A DNA stretch of 64,000 nt from Neodiprion pinetum (lineage: Eukaryota > Arthropoda > Insecta > Hymenoptera > Diprionidae). The position numbers and the translations under genes are program-made. Where the stretch lies: contig NC_060233.1 in assembly GCF_021155775.2 (NCBI RefSeq), forward strand, positions 6,986,501-7,050,500. The letters are read 5' to 3'. This document shows, piece after piece, positions 35,505 to 49,539 of this stretch (position 1 is the first letter of the stretch; the number at the start of each line of letters is the position of its first letter). The notes below the pieces were generated by a model. It was not told the origin of the DNA, made no database searches, and saw nothing but the letters and a program-made list of their open reading frames with translations.

Positions 35505-38500
35505 CTAAGGTTCGAGACGGACTCGTTTAAAGCAATCCGTTGGAAGAGCTAATTTAATAGTTTCTATATTTTCAACTTCAAGTTTAAGCCTTGCTACTTC
35601 TTCATCATAATTTTTCACCCACTGAATTTGAAGATTTTTCGCCACTGTCAAGGCACGAATTCTTTCATCCAAATTATTAGCCTTTATTTCTTGCTCGGCT
35701 GCATTAAGTCGTTCTTCCAAACGATCCAAGTCCGCTTCGTCTAAAAGTATGCAATGTTATAGTAGATTTTTTAATAATTAAATGACTTTGTATATCATCA
35801 AAAAATACTACATGTATAAGTATAATTTTCTCGAAATAAAATACTTTACGCTGTTCACTAGATTATTGTTTTCTTGCTTCCAAAACTCACTTATTTCTGG
35901 CAAAGCCTCTAGTTCCTTTATAATCTCAGCTACTTCTATCAGAGCTTTATCAACTTGTTGGGATGCAACACCAACATTGGTTTTTGATTGTCCGACCTTT
36001 TGTTTCGCCTGATTACAAAGAGTAAACATGCACATTATTTTTTTATATTAGTTTTCAAATTGAATTGAATTAATCGAAAAATTATCATTTGAAAGAAGCA
36101 TATTATATATATTTTTCGACACTAAAATCTGACCTCGCTAGTAACGTTTGCGTCCCTGGCTGCCTGTTCTTCTTGTTCCTTGATACGACTCTCTGTGAAT
36201 TTTAGCCTAGTTTGTAGGTGTTCTGATTCTTGACTCAAACTAATGGCTTTGGATTTTGTTCTATTCGCTTCCATCCTGATTCTGTTGGCATTTTCACTTG
36301 CTTTATTTGCATAGTTTTCCTGGAATACTTACAGTTAGTATCTTTTCATGTTTAAAGTTCATTAGAAACATTGTTTTTATTTACCTGCGCTTCTTTAGCA
36401 ATATTCCGTGCCTTGACTGCATTAACTTCAGCCCCATTCAAAGTTTGATCAGCTGATCTAGTTTTTTCAAAAGCATCATCAATCAGTTTTCTGATCTCGT
36501 CAATGTCACGCAAGGATTCTTGTGCTATCAGTTGTTCCCGTCGAACTTCTTCGTCAAATTCTATACAAAACGTGAATCGTAAGTTATGAACCATGTGATA
36601 ACAACTTGAAAAAATAATTGGTGTTCCAGCTATATTCAACCAAACTAACCGCTCAATTTCTTGTGCGTTTCTTGGGCTTCTTTAAGAGTGTGATCACCCC
36701 TTTTAACAGCTTCATCAACCTTTGCATTCGCATCGTCCGCTTCCAAGAATAGTTCGCCAATCGTGTCTTGTTGATCTCTCGCTCTTTCCAATAATTTTTC
36801 ACTGTTCAAAATTTTCTCACTTATTTCTCGCAGTAAATCATCATTGTCTTCCAGTAATAGTTGAGCTCGCTCTTTTATCATTAATCCCTGTAACATAGAC
36901 AAATGATAAAACTTATGAGATAGTATGACATTAACAATGTTTCACTCAAGTATATAGCAAAGCAAAGTTATAAGTAAAAAAACTTTATGGAATGTAGACA
37001 AAGGTGCAAAAATAATTTGAACTTAGGTAAAATCTCACCTCGTTACTAATGGCATCGGCTTGCCTTTGAAGTTCATCAATATCAATGGTTGGAATAATAA
37101 GATTTACAATTGATATCACCAATGCTTCTTTTAGAACTGCGGCAGATTTATTAGCTGTAATTTTTGTGAGATCCTTGACTTTATTAAATTTATCCTTGAG
37201 TAACTGGAGTTCATTATCCAATGCTCGAATCTCATCGCTGATGGAATAAAAAAAATATGAATAGTAAAACCATATAAATTTCATGTCAATGAACATTCAT
37301 TGCATTCAATAGATGTTGACCAATTAAGAAAATTTTCAAAGATTACACTGACCTTATGTTGGTGTTTTTGTACATAGCTTGTTTTGCTAGATTATAAGCT
37401 TGCAGTGTTCTGTTTTTTGCATTATTTGCAATGTCATAAACTTTCTTTGCTTCGTTTGTGTTACTGTAAGAATATTTCATTTAAGCCTTAGAAATAATTT
37501 TCATGTGATTCGAACAAGTTTTATTACAAGTCACATACGTCTATACAAGTTTCGTCGCATAGTTTTAGCTGTATTTAGAAGAAAAAATACTTGACCAAAT
37601 GAGAGATGCTATTAAACCCATGGTTGTATAATACCGAATAGGTTGCTTGTAACTTACATATCTGCTAGTTCACGTGCCTTCTGCGCGATAGCGGTCATCT
37701 GATTATTTTGTTGGCCAACTTCCTCGGCTCGTTTTCTAGCATCCTCTAATGCAGTTCGACCTTCAGTTGCTAAATAACCTTCAGCTTCCTGCAGTCAAAT
37801 GATTTATTTTGCATTGATGTATAAGTACGTTATGCATAAATGCTAGTTTAAAACTATAAAATAATAGACTTACAGACAGTTGTTCGTGAATTGTATCTAA
37901 CACTGTTTCGGCCTCTTCAATACTCATTTGGCCGTTAGTAGCGGTCTCGTTGGCTCCGTCAGCAATAGATTCGACCTCTTGTGAATTGTAATCTATCTCG
38001 TTCAGAAGATTACGCAACTCGTCCAATTGTTCGACTAGAGATTTCTTGTTACCTAAAAGATATACAATTTCATTTGTGAGCAGTTAATCATTTTGAATAA
38101 CAACATGAAAATGAACTCTACTGAAAGAAATCTAGATACCACTTACTTCCAGAATTTTGTTGAGCATTTTGTAACAACGTTCTGACACGATCTTGAACGT
38201 TCTTTAAATCTTTTTCAAAGTCCGTATCTTTTTTAAACGCAGTTTGAGAGCCTCCAATTTTTCTTAATGTATCTTCTAAATCATCTAAGCGCCTCCGATG
38301 CGCGTTTATGGCATCTTGAACCAAATTGTAGCAAGGAGGACAGTCTATACATCCACGCTGCCGGTCATGCTTGTTTTCTTTGCAGCGGTCACAACGTCGA
38401 CCTTCCACATTTTGCAGACACTGAGAAATAGCACAAAGTTCGTGTAGAACAAACTCAATTGATTTGCATAGTACAGAATTAATAACTTACTGGACACTGC

Positions 38501-41500
38501 CCATCTGGACCACATTGCAATTCTTGTGAACCAATTTCATCGCAGTCACAGCGCTTGCACCCTTCATTACCAAATCCGTATTGGTAGGGCAAACAGGCGT
38601 CGCAACGTTGAGATGTTACTCCAGGTTTACATTGACACTGTCCTGTCAATGCGTCACAAGTCCGGTCATGCGATCCTTCGGGGTCGCAGTTACAAGCAGC
38701 GCAACCCTAAAATACGTGTTTAAACAATATATGTGAACTTGAGTGATGTATTACTCTTGAAATTGCATTTGAATTAGCTACAAATTCCAAGAAATTACCT
38801 CTCCGCTAGCGATATTATAATATCCGTCTTCACACTTGTCGCAGTTACGCCCAGTCACATGAGGCTTACACCTACAATAGCCTGTCAATTGGTCACAAGG
38901 AGCGATACTTCCGTCATCAAGTTCCTGCGTGCCTGGAGCATAACACTGGCACGCTACACAGCCATCCTCTTTACGATCGGATAAGGCATCGCCATAATAT
39001 CCTAAAATGGTCAAGAAATATTCATGCAATTGCTTATTATTACGCAAATGAAAAAGTTTTTCACATCAATGAAAATGCGAATTATAGATTACCTGGAAGA
39101 CACTCCTCGCAGTTAAAGCCAGCTGTGTTGTTTACACACTTCAAACATTCTCCTGTAAGTTGATTACAGTTTCGCACCGCATTCAAGTCGATGTTGTTAT
39201 TACACTCACAAGGCCTGCATTTTTGGTTATTTTCAGGGTCACCGAAGTAGCCATCAGAGCAAACTTCGCATCGAGCACCTGTGGTCGGATGTGTTTAATC
39301 AGTATTCAAGTATATGTCAGCGTTATACAATATACTATTAAGTATACACATTACTGATTTTATGCTTCCAGTATCATAGAATACGAACCTGTACGTCCTA
39401 GAGGACATTCCGAACAAATTGGGTCGGCATTATTATCAAGTAAAATGCAATGCCCTTGATCTGGACAAGGGCATGGTTTACAATCATCAGGTGTCCCCTT
39501 TAATGGGTACCCATAATATCCACGTTGACAGTGCTGACAATTATCTCCCGAGGTGTGATGCTGGCATATACATTGGCCTGTGGATAATTAGCAGGCACAA
39601 GTTTAAAATATTGAATCAATTTCTGATTGTACTTGCAAATTATCGGTTTTTACCAATAACGATTTCTGCATAATGATCATACTTTTATTATGTAATACGC
39701 ACCTGTTTCGGCTTCACAAATCTCGGCATGTCCATTACAGTTACACGGTACGCAAAGCGCGAATGGACCACCGTTTGAGGGTTCATGATGAAAACCTGGC
39801 GAGCAGGATTCACAAAATTGACCAATGTATCCGTGAGGACAGGTGCAGTGTTCTATCCAATCCGCCGGTTCGCCGGCTGCGCCACGATGTGCTGTTTCTA
39901 GCATTACATCATCCAAGAATCCTCTGCCTGAAGTGCATGTAAAAAATTATTAAAAAATACAAGCTTCAGAGAAGGAAATTAGTAGATCTTGATTACCTTT
40001 GTGAGTGTAAGTTCCCCTGATTTTGATCGCGGTCAAATTAGATAATATCGACATGAAATCTCGCGATGATAATTGCGGAAGCCAACCATAATCAGGATGC
40101 TCGTGTAGCCTAAATCTGTATTCCATAAACTGTGGAAAAATCGTGGATTAACGTCGCGTCAAACGATAGACAATGCCGTTTCAATAATTATATACGTACT
40201 ACACCAGATGGTGAAGGGTTGTTCTGTCCGAATATTGGTTGCGCAATCGGCTGCCCATTCCTTCCTTCAAGAATTACGTCACTTACGGTTGGTGCCGCGC
40301 CTCTATCTCCTATCCTCAGTTTGAAAGTCATATCTTGATTGTAAGACGCACGTTGATCGCCAAGAAATCTGTCTACAAGGAACATGAGTGATCAAAATAT
40401 TATGAACAATATACGACTCGATTGACATTTACATTTTATAAGGTTCACACTTACCAGGTGCAACGAAATACACATCTTCACGATCTTGGGCTGCCACACT
40501 GATAGATTGTGTCAGCGAGTCGTAATTGAGTGGTAAACGTCTGCCATTGACTTCCGCCGACCAGCGCTCGGTACCTCTAGCAAACATGCTCTCAATAACA
40601 ACTTTAGAATATCCAGATTCAGATTCACAGACTGATGAATGCCCGTAACAGAAGCACGGGGTGCACCCGAATACATTTGAAACAGCAAGATTGAAGAAGC
40701 CAGGACGACACCTGCGAGTGAAGGTTGAGATGTTATTACGACTGTATGGATGTCGAGTAAAAATTGGATACAATATAATTTTGCAGTATCTTTAAAAAAA
40801 ATATCAAATTTGTAATTTGATTAAAGCTGACTATCAAAATTCTTACTCGCGACAACGTTTTCCTTCAACGTTTTCCTTGCACTGGCAATCTCCGTTATAT
40901 GGGTCACACGTTTCAACGTTACCCAACGAACCAGCAATATTACACTCACAGGAAGTACAACCAAGTGATCCAAAGTTATAAAAATTAGGAGCACAACGAT
41001 CACATTTGTCTCCGGTAACACCAGGCTTGCACTGACACTTGCCTTCACTGTTACACTGCAAGCTTCTTGAACCTGTGAACATCGAATACCGCAGTGAAAT
41101 ATATTATATATTTTAATTGAAAATAACATATTTGTACTCTATTTTCACAATTTCAGCAGATTCCTATCTAATTATTACAGAAGCTACGATTCACTTACCA
41201 GTTTCATGACAATTGCAAGGAAAACAATAGCCGTCCTCAGCACGTTCGTAGAAATTTTCACGACATCTTTCACAATTAGCACCGTCGCGATTCAAACTAC
41301 AGTCCAAACAGTGTCCTCCGTGTCCAGTAGCTTTATACAGTTCATTATCAAAGTAACATCGGTCCGAGTAGCCGTTACAGTTGCACGCTGATATTGAGAA
41401 AAGAAATGTATTTAATTAAGAATATTACGTAGGTATAACAAACTATGTAAAGTATAAAACTATCATCATCCAAATTGCGCATTAAAAATCAACGAAACTT

Positions 41501-44500
41501 ATAAAACAAAATATGCATATCCTACAAGGAGGGGCTGCATAAGGAAATCCCTTAGAGAGGAAATATATGTATAGGTACAAGTATGCAAGATACATCGCGG
41601 CGGCTTCTCGCAAAGAAGTCTTCGCAGTCACCGTAAAAGGGAAGGCAGGTCATTGTTTTCGAAAACCGCGTGACTTCTATTTTATCAGCAATTGCTTTTC
41701 ATGTCACTATATCGGAGATGCCCATAATTATTCTCGACTTTCTTACGTTTCTTCTTAACAATTAGCTAACTCGCGATTTCAAATACTTCGGGACAGCAAA
41801 AATTGATACGTGATTCCAAAGTAATCATTTTTTTTTATATACATCATGTTGAGAATTTAAGAGTGATCAATTCATTTTAGATTTCTGCTGTTTGTGGGAA
41901 TATCAGTTGCATAGATATTCTACGAATAATGGCGTAATGTATTTCAATCACTCCAGGGGATCGTTTGGTTATTTATTTTTTTATTTTTTTCTCCTTAAAT
42001 AAATTCAAAGAACTCCGCAACGGCTATCGCACGATTCACGTTCTGCATTACTTATCGTTGTAGCGAGAACGAAGAGCGTGCGAGGCTTGGCGATGATGGT
42101 ATTCTTTCGTTTCGCGACTTGGTTGACTTGGTTGACTTGTCCATATAAGGTGAGGCCGCACAATGGGGTTCTAAGCCGACCGAGCAAGACGGTGGGCAGG
42201 CAGTTTATACGTGGGGAAAAAACATTCAACAGATCCACGAAGCGGCAGAATGCTCGCGGATATCGCGATCGCGAAGATATGATTATGCATCTGGCCGAAG
42301 CTGCATAACCGATTCGAATAATAAATTTTACCGAATTCTAATTTAGCGATGAAATAATGCGTTCAAATATCAATTGAGAAAAAAAAATCGTGACGATGAT
42401 TATACCTTTGCATTCATAGGTGTTAAACGACGTGGCTCGAGCCCAGGGTGCGTCATTGTAAAATGGCAAACACTCGTTGCAATCGGCTCCAGCGGTGTTG
42501 TGTTCACAGCTGGAAAAATTGTTGATATATTATGAATTTCAATTGTTCGAAAACATATCGTTGAATAATCTGTTGTTGTAATTGATACGTAAATTCAGAG
42601 GTAAATAATAATAAGCATTTTAGAATCGAAGAAAAAATGCGGAGATTACTTCGATAAAATCCGAAACGTGTCAAGATTTGATTTTTCGTCTAGACGATAC
42701 GTTCCGCAATTAAATTTCGCGGCTTCCCGAGTCAAATGCTCACCGACAAACGCGACGAGTTGATCCATCGATACCCGTACTCTGAACACATTCGCCTGCG
42801 TGTCCGTTGCAGGTGCAACGTGCACCAACGGCTACTTCAGCGATGGCGTAGTAGTACGATTTCAACACTTGATCATCCCCGAATACCTCGTCACCGAATG
42901 TGTTTAGCCGATCCAAAGTGATCCTCAAGTCGCTGGCTTGGACCCATTCCTATAATGTACAGAAAACAAGTTTGCGCGAGTAATGGAAGATCTTTAAGCC
43001 TTTAATTCACGCTGGGAAACTCAGCTTCCGACCGTTTTTAAAGCTTTTCATTTATTAAACTACTTTTTTTGATAACAACTGCCGAGTTGGTTCCACATGA
43101 TTCCTAAAATACGTCTAAGTCTAGAAAACGGTATAAAATAAATTTATTTACTTATCGTAAAAATAGCTCATGTAAACGAATGCTCCTAATTCATATTTTT
43201 CCACAAAAAAAAGCATTTTCCGCTAATCTACTATGAAAATCCGAATGCCAATTTTTACACAAATTTAACAGACACCAAAAAAATTGACATGATTTTTTCA
43301 AACTTTTTTTTATTCTTTTTGTTTGTCCGCCATATCGGATCCGCTATTTTGCATTTTCGAATTTCGAATTCAGATTCGTAATCAGCGGTCCCAAAAGCCC
43401 ATGTTTGCAAAATTTCAAGCGAATCGCATCTGAGGAAAAATGTGTATACGAAAGGATTTAAAGACTTCGGCGAAAAAATCTCGACAGTCAAAATTAATTA
43501 CCTGCAGTTCCGGGTTGGTCTCAAACCAGTAAGCAGAGGGTCGTCCTTCGAGGGTGGAAAAGGCTACGTTCCCGCCGGTTAGGGGAGATATGTCCGAGTA
43601 CTCAGAGCTGCACAACACTCTGGTATCGTCGCCGCGAACGGTTTCCTTAGAGTCGGGAAGTCCGTAGGTGTCCCTGCAGGTAGCCGAATAAAACTGGTAC
43701 GGCTGCCAGGGGGAATTCTCGTTCTTCCTCTTGTATATACCCAAGCTTTCGGGTCGCGGTGATATGAAAAGTATCCGGACGTAGGTAATGTCGTAAGTCT
43801 TATCTGAAATTTGTTATTACGAAAATTCTTACTTCTCGCTTGAGAATTCAGATTACTGGGCATCTGTAATTTTTTCGTTTGAAAACGAGGGAAGAATGAT
43901 TATTGTGGTAAATGTTCGAGTTTCGGTTTTTCATTGTGATTAAATTTTTCTGAGAAAAACAATCCCGTTACCGCATTCTACAAATTCCAGATCCATCTGC
44001 GCAATTGCACTTCTCTGATCACATTTCGCCGATTCATTAACAATGAATAATTATTGGCTACTTGGGGCGAATCGTAGAAGAATAATAACGGTTTGGGCGT
44101 TCAGTTTCCGTGAGAATGAGGAAGATTGTACCTATAATATTTTAATGCTGCAGCAGCTGTCCTTTTAAAAATTCGTGGAAAAACCGCTTGGTAGGTGGTC
44201 TTCGTCACGTTGGTTCAGATGAACGTTGAAAGCCTTAGAAAGTCGGCTGTTGTTTTATGAATGAACATGTGGGGCCCAGAAGGTCTCGATGGTTTATTCT
44301 GTTGGGACCGCATGATCGTTAACTCGCAAAAATTTCTCCCTCGCACAGCCATATACATATACTGTTTCTTATTACGAATGTTTGTATGACCCTATGTTGA
44401 AATAAGAGAATACTATAGTAATACGAAGCTACAATATGAAGTGTAATTTTTATTCATAGTTGTTTTTCAACATGAGCAAATGAAGATCAATGAATATCAA

Positions 44501-47500
44501 AGTAACGAATTTCTTCTTTTCCTGAATTAGTAGTATGTAAATTATAGTACGAGCAATCTGTTATAAAATGCCCACAAAACCTTATCTAAAGAGGTCAATA
44601 TTTCACCCCGCCCATTCCATTTTCCTCTTCTTTGATACTCTCGCATCTGACTCTCCCGTCTCTTATATCAGCTTATATCTTCGCTCCTCTGTCGTTATAA
44701 TAGTCGTAACGAATGAATGAATCTTTTATAGTACAGTCCTGCTGCAGCTAGACGCCATACTACGTGTATATATATAGGTATATCATACATCATACCCGAC
44801 CGTACGATATTACACACAGCTGTACGTCTGAGAACTGATATGACTATGAGTACTTATCTGTATAGAAAAAAAAACAAACAAGAAAAATAATCATGAATCT
44901 GCCCGGATGTATGGTAGGTATATGAAACTCAGTAATACGTCAAGTATCTTTGCAAAAAAATTAAATCTCATCTCCTCGACGTTGAGTTTTGAAGACTTCG
45001 TTTGTTAGGTATTCGCAAAAAGAATATAGAATAAAACGGTTTTGTTAATGGATATAAATTGACGAAAAAAACAAGTTACAAATCGCTAACTTTTCCGCGA
45101 AAGTACAATATAATGCAATGAAAACGAAATAATATAACAATCGTTTTGTGCAGGCATCAAGCTGCGTTACCGGAAAATACGTCACGCACGTGTTTTACAT
45201 GCACTGCGCCAAGGTGGGCGAGCTACCTGTACATGCATTTGATGGGTGTAATAAGCCCGTGCGTGTTTACAATGTTGAAGGCTTGTAACCAGTGACAGGC
45301 GATATAAATAACGTCGAAATCACGGCTAAGATAGTTCAGTGGCATCGCCATGCAGAAAAATGTAGCAGAGCGCCTCTGCCTAAAGTTAGAGTCTATATTT
45401 CACTGCCCGATATACATATACGTTTCAACCATCAAAATTAAGCGCATGATGAACGACCACGAACTCGGCTTTACGCTTTACCGCGTTACACTCGTATAAT
45501 CATTACTAGAAAAATTTAAATATGTGATATTAAAAAGCGAATGACGTGCAATATGTGTTTTGATTTTGTTGTTTCACAGTTCGCCAAAAAAGTTGGTGGG
45601 ATTTATTTTTAATTGAAGAATTTCAAACGTACCTAGGTGAAGGGTCAGATTGACCTGGTTGGGATACTGAACCGCCTCGTACATTGTTTCCGATTGCCAC
45701 CACGTAGCGTTGTCGTTATTCCCAAGATCCGTTAGGTAGGATGCAGGGTGATCACCCGCATGGCAAAAATCGCAGGATTTTTGCTGGACTCCAGTTTGCT
45801 TGCAGTATTCGGTAGGGATACCGTTTTCACCGCAGGTGTTCGTTGCCTCCATGGGAACGCTGAATGCCGCGTTCAAAAACGAGGGAATGCATCTCTGAAA
45901 CAATATGATTCGATTCGTCATTTTCAAGTCTATCTCATGTCTTGTAGGTACAATATAAATAGAGAAATTGGTTGGTATAGATCATTCGCCGTTGCGTAAA
46001 TACACCGAGGTTCTTAATCGTATTTCCTTCTACTTCGTCAACAGCAAGCCTCGTAAAAGCGTGGCGAAGATCATCGAGGCCTTTGAAAACGTGGCACAAG
46101 TCGTAGAGATGTTATGTTATTTCGAACCACGGATTCTGCTGACGATAATATGCTGACCCGGTACCGATAATACAGAGATTTACATTCAACGGTGATTTCC
46201 CGGAATAATTATTTACATCGAATCGCGGCGGTCCGAGTTCCGTCTGGTCCAGTCTATTCGTCAATGAAAACCGATATCCGTTCCGCGTTTATCTAACGAC
46301 TTTTATCGATATTAGCAACTACGACGGTCTATCGATCACTCCTTCTCACATTATACAGTACATATAACACAGTTCTATGTTTAGCGAATAACTCTTCAAC
46401 GGAATTGCAGAGCTCTGCTTTTGTTGCTTACAAAAACTCAATATAATTTCCGTTCCTCAACTTCAACGTCGCTACTGTTGTATGCATATTTTACAGCGAT
46501 CGATCTGTTCTCATTTCTTTGCGTCTAATTATTACTTTTCGCCTCGCGTACTATCATTGCAGGTTATACTATTAGTGTGATAGGTATACGAACTTTTTGC
46601 AAAAAAAAAACTGCATAATATACGATATTACAATAATTTTCTCCGTCTCGTTCTCTCGTTCTCGTTCCTTCTGCTTCTTCTTCTTCTATCAGTCGGCGCA
46701 CATAATGGGCGGTAAGTTATTAGCCTGTAAAGATTGAGACTTTCTAGCCGCGACGGACGGAGAGCTATGAGTACCTAGACGAAAAAACGAGAGGTCTCCT
46801 TATCCCTCCTTGCAAGCAGGTTCATACATGCACGCTGCACTCGAAACGCTTGCCGATATCGCGGTCGCACTTGTGAACTTAGAACATACAAGATTACACC
46901 ACATGAAGTACCTATTCCGAGAAAAAGGTTTACATTATTTCAGGTAAAAATATATTTTACCCGATATTGAAATATAACTCGTTTGAAGTATATCATATAC
47001 CTATGTTTTGTTGCTTTACAAAAATTCTGAGTCAATTCGACAGAATTTTACCTTCCCGTTTGCTGCTCAACTCAACGGTTTGTAAATCCTATTCTTACAC
47101 GGTTTTATTACTAGAGAGCATCACGCGTTACATGGCGAATTTCTATGCTCAAGCGGATTGCGGCGGTGAAGAACGATTCGAACAATAAAGCCGGTGAATA
47201 AGCTGCGGAGAATGCGACAAGGGGACAAGCCCTGCGAAATTTGTCGACCGACGGAGGTCGGACAGTCAGTCTGTAGAAGTACTGGAACAACCGAGGAAAT
47301 CTATGAGGAATAATCCTTACGCATTTTCTGGAATATTCGGACCTTGTCTCCGCTCACGATCACCCTTAGACAGGCAAATATTTACCGATGGAGGATTCAC
47401 CCTCGGTCTATGGTGCTAACGAGCATTCTATCGCGTCTACTTCAAACCGATAAATCCGACGAGGTTGAAGTTCGTAACGTTATAGTAACGAAACGTTGAG

Positions 47501-48972
47501 AAAAAAATCAGTGTTTTCTTATTTTTACAACGATTTTGACGTAACTAGGATTGCAAAATATAAGTATGTTTCGTGTTATTACGGTTTACTGAATTTTAAA
47601 TAGTTCCAAAATTGCGAAATAACGGTTTTCCTTCAGCACGAATTGTACGATAACGTTACTAACTTCAACGTGATTAAATCCGCATCGGCTAAAGTCTTTC
47701 AATAATTCAACCAACTGTGGTGCCTATATTCACGAAAGAACCGCATAAACTCGGTCTTTGTTGAGAATCGTGGTTGCAGAAACGAAAATTTTTTTGAAAA
47801 TCGAGGTCGTGAAAACATCGGGGCAAGTTCGAACTTGCATAACATTATTTCGATGTTCTTCTACGGAGTTTTGACAAACGATTTTCGGAATATCTCAAAT
47901 TTTGGTTACGGAATTTGTACAATTTCGTGTCCAAAAATGGAACAGCTGAGAAGTATCATACATTTACATTGTACGCGTAACTACATCATTCTTTATTATA
48001 AATACATACTCGAACAAGGAGAACGGCGGTGCTAGTATCGCGTATTTATCTGTGGTGTGTATTTATCTCGGCGGAGAGTTCAAGCAACTTCGAACTCGTT
48101 GATAACCCTCCTGTACCCTAGGCGTCCCTAACAAAACCCAAAATTAAGTCATCTAAAAATAGATCGTCATTTCTTCTCCCGTTTGCTCGCAACACACGCG
48201 GCATGTGCAGGCCATGCAAAGACGTGGAGTTACGACGTTCCAGCCTTCTTCTTCTTCCAGTTCCAGCAGCGTCGTGTGAACTACTTAACAGCTTTACGGG
48301 CGAGTTCTTCTCGTCATTATCAACCATCTTCAACATATCCTCTCCTTCCTTCGCTGCTACTACGCTATATCGGCTTTCTACGCTGTATAGCCTACAAACG
48401 ATAATAGTATATTGTGTAACAAGGAGGCAAACTCGGTCTTTTCGAGTCGAGCGTAAGTTTGCGATACGAGTCGTGGGTGAAGTAGAAGTGGAATATTGCA
48501 AATAAGCGAGGCGAAAAGACGTTGTCTCCTTGTTCCACACGATTCTTTATGCAACAAGAGTGTGTTACGCGTTTTTTCGCGAAGCGTGAAATTGAGGTTA
48601 GGTTCGCGTAATGTCAGATTTGTTCGCCACAGCGCATGCGCGCAGTGAAGAAAAGGCCACTTTTATCTCCTCGGTCTTAAAAGTGGTCTTTTCTGTACTC
48701 CGCGCATGCGCATTCGCAGACTCACTCGACCGTCATGGAAACGGGTACTTTGTGTAAGGAAACACGTAGGGAAAATGCGTAAAACATGCTCGCGTTATAT
48801 AAACAAAATTTACAGCTTCGATCAAACTCACCTGCGCTCTTCCGGTAGTTTCGTTGTAGCACTTGTCATCTCTACGCGTTATCGGTATCTGGTCAAATTC
48901 CGCGAGCACTGTAACCACGGAAGAGCTCACGGCGGCAATGAGGAGCAGCGAATTCCACATCGTCCCAGACAT
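35505..48972 (-). CDS. LanB2: Laminin subunit gamma (LanB2), 25 coding exons
   Basis: Secreted gamma chain of the laminin heterotrimer of basement membranes. Exons: 48972-48832, 45894-45633, 43803-43502, 42949-42744, 42509-42406, 41387-41199, 41072-40847, 40711-40455, 40372-40200, 40129-39997, 39927-39703, 39577-39389, 39278-39093, 39001-38799, 38706-38491, 38420-38147, 38052-37874, 37788-37658, 37463-37353, 37237-37039, 36887-36650, 36560-36385, 36319-36134, 36008-35891, 35740-35505. Every phase fits, giving 1619 aa, close to fly and human gamma1 (about 1600-1640). Order: signal peptide (1-25), laminin N-terminal domain (about 40-285), EGF-like LE modules, a laminin IV domain (about 505-690), more LE modules, then a coiled coil from about 1040 to the end. 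The C-terminal Cys (residue 1611, in TDCFKRVRLEP) is placed to bridge to the beta chain. A nidogen-binding-like motif lies at residues 831-837. Introns 1 and 2 are long (2.9 and 1.8 kb). Confidence 0.96.
47461..47669. mobile_element. MITE copy C, in LanB2 intron 1
   Basis: It starts GAGGTTGAAGTTCGTAACGT at 47461 and ends with TAACGTTACTAACTTCAAC at about 47669. The interior contains the same TTTACTGAATTT and GCGAAATAACG words as the other copies. Inserted in an intron, no effect on the coding frame. Confidence 0.65.
48632..48711. promoter_or_regulatory. Paired NRF-1-type palindromes within an inverted repeat
   Basis: Two copies of GCGCATGCGC (48632-48641 and 48702-48711) stand at the ends of a larger inverted repeat. 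Its inner arms are AGAAAAGGCCACTTTTA and TAAAAGTGGTCTTTTCT, with two mismatched or unpaired positions. It lies in LanB2 intron 1, about 120 nt downstream of the first exon. It may be a nested promoter or an intronic enhancer. Confidence 0.35.
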
Positions 48973-49016
48973 ATTGTCAGTAGTTTTGTCACGGTACCGA
49001 TATCGTCCGTACCAGT

Positions 49017-49022
49017 TTTATA
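49017..49022 (-). promoter_or_regulatory. Possible TATA box of LanB2
   Basis: TATAAA on the minus strand, 45 nt before the LanB2 ATG. If used, the 5' UTR would be only about 15-20 nt. The GC-rich block at 49.5-50.3 kb could instead carry a non-coding first exon. Confidence 0.25.
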
Positions 49023-49539
49023 CTTAAACCTGTTTATTATCTTCGAAGAACGCGCTGCGCCGATTTTTCCGCTCACTCATCTATGCGCGCGATTTTATTC
49101 TTTGCGTACAATAGCAGCTGAGAAACACTAAAGTCCACCACTCGTTATTCTAGTGGCAGTGCCAGTTCCTTCATCAATCCTCGGCACTGTAATCAATTTT
49201 CACTATTCAACTACAACGCGGCGTAAAATATAACCCTGCTAATGATATCATTTCAACGACATTACAAACAATTACACGCTTATTTGCCGATATCGTTCAC
49301 CGGTAGTTATACAATTATACATACAAATTTCCAACATCAAACCACGGGCATCGGCAACTTTCGTTGTAATCATCAATGTTTCACGGATCGGTAAAAGAGT
49401 CCAGAATCATTGATAGATAGAGAAATAAATAAAAGTTGCTAATGCCCTGCATCAATATGAAGATAGTAAGTATCCTTTACGAACGTACGTACGTATAGGT
49501 ACATACATACATACGTGCATACGTGCATACACCGTGTAA

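Noticed and set aside
42646..42743. Continuation of the LanB2 exon at 42744 into following sequence
   Set aside because: The frame meets a stop right after the CG/GTGAGC donor. The exon must end at 42744 and join 42509, which restores the LE module cysteine pattern.
48118..48540. 140-codon open frame on the minus strand in LanB2 intron 1
   Set aside because: Open frames also run on the opposite strand through the same stretch. Composition changes along its length, and no domain or splice evidence supports it. Kept only as part of the nested-promoter finding.
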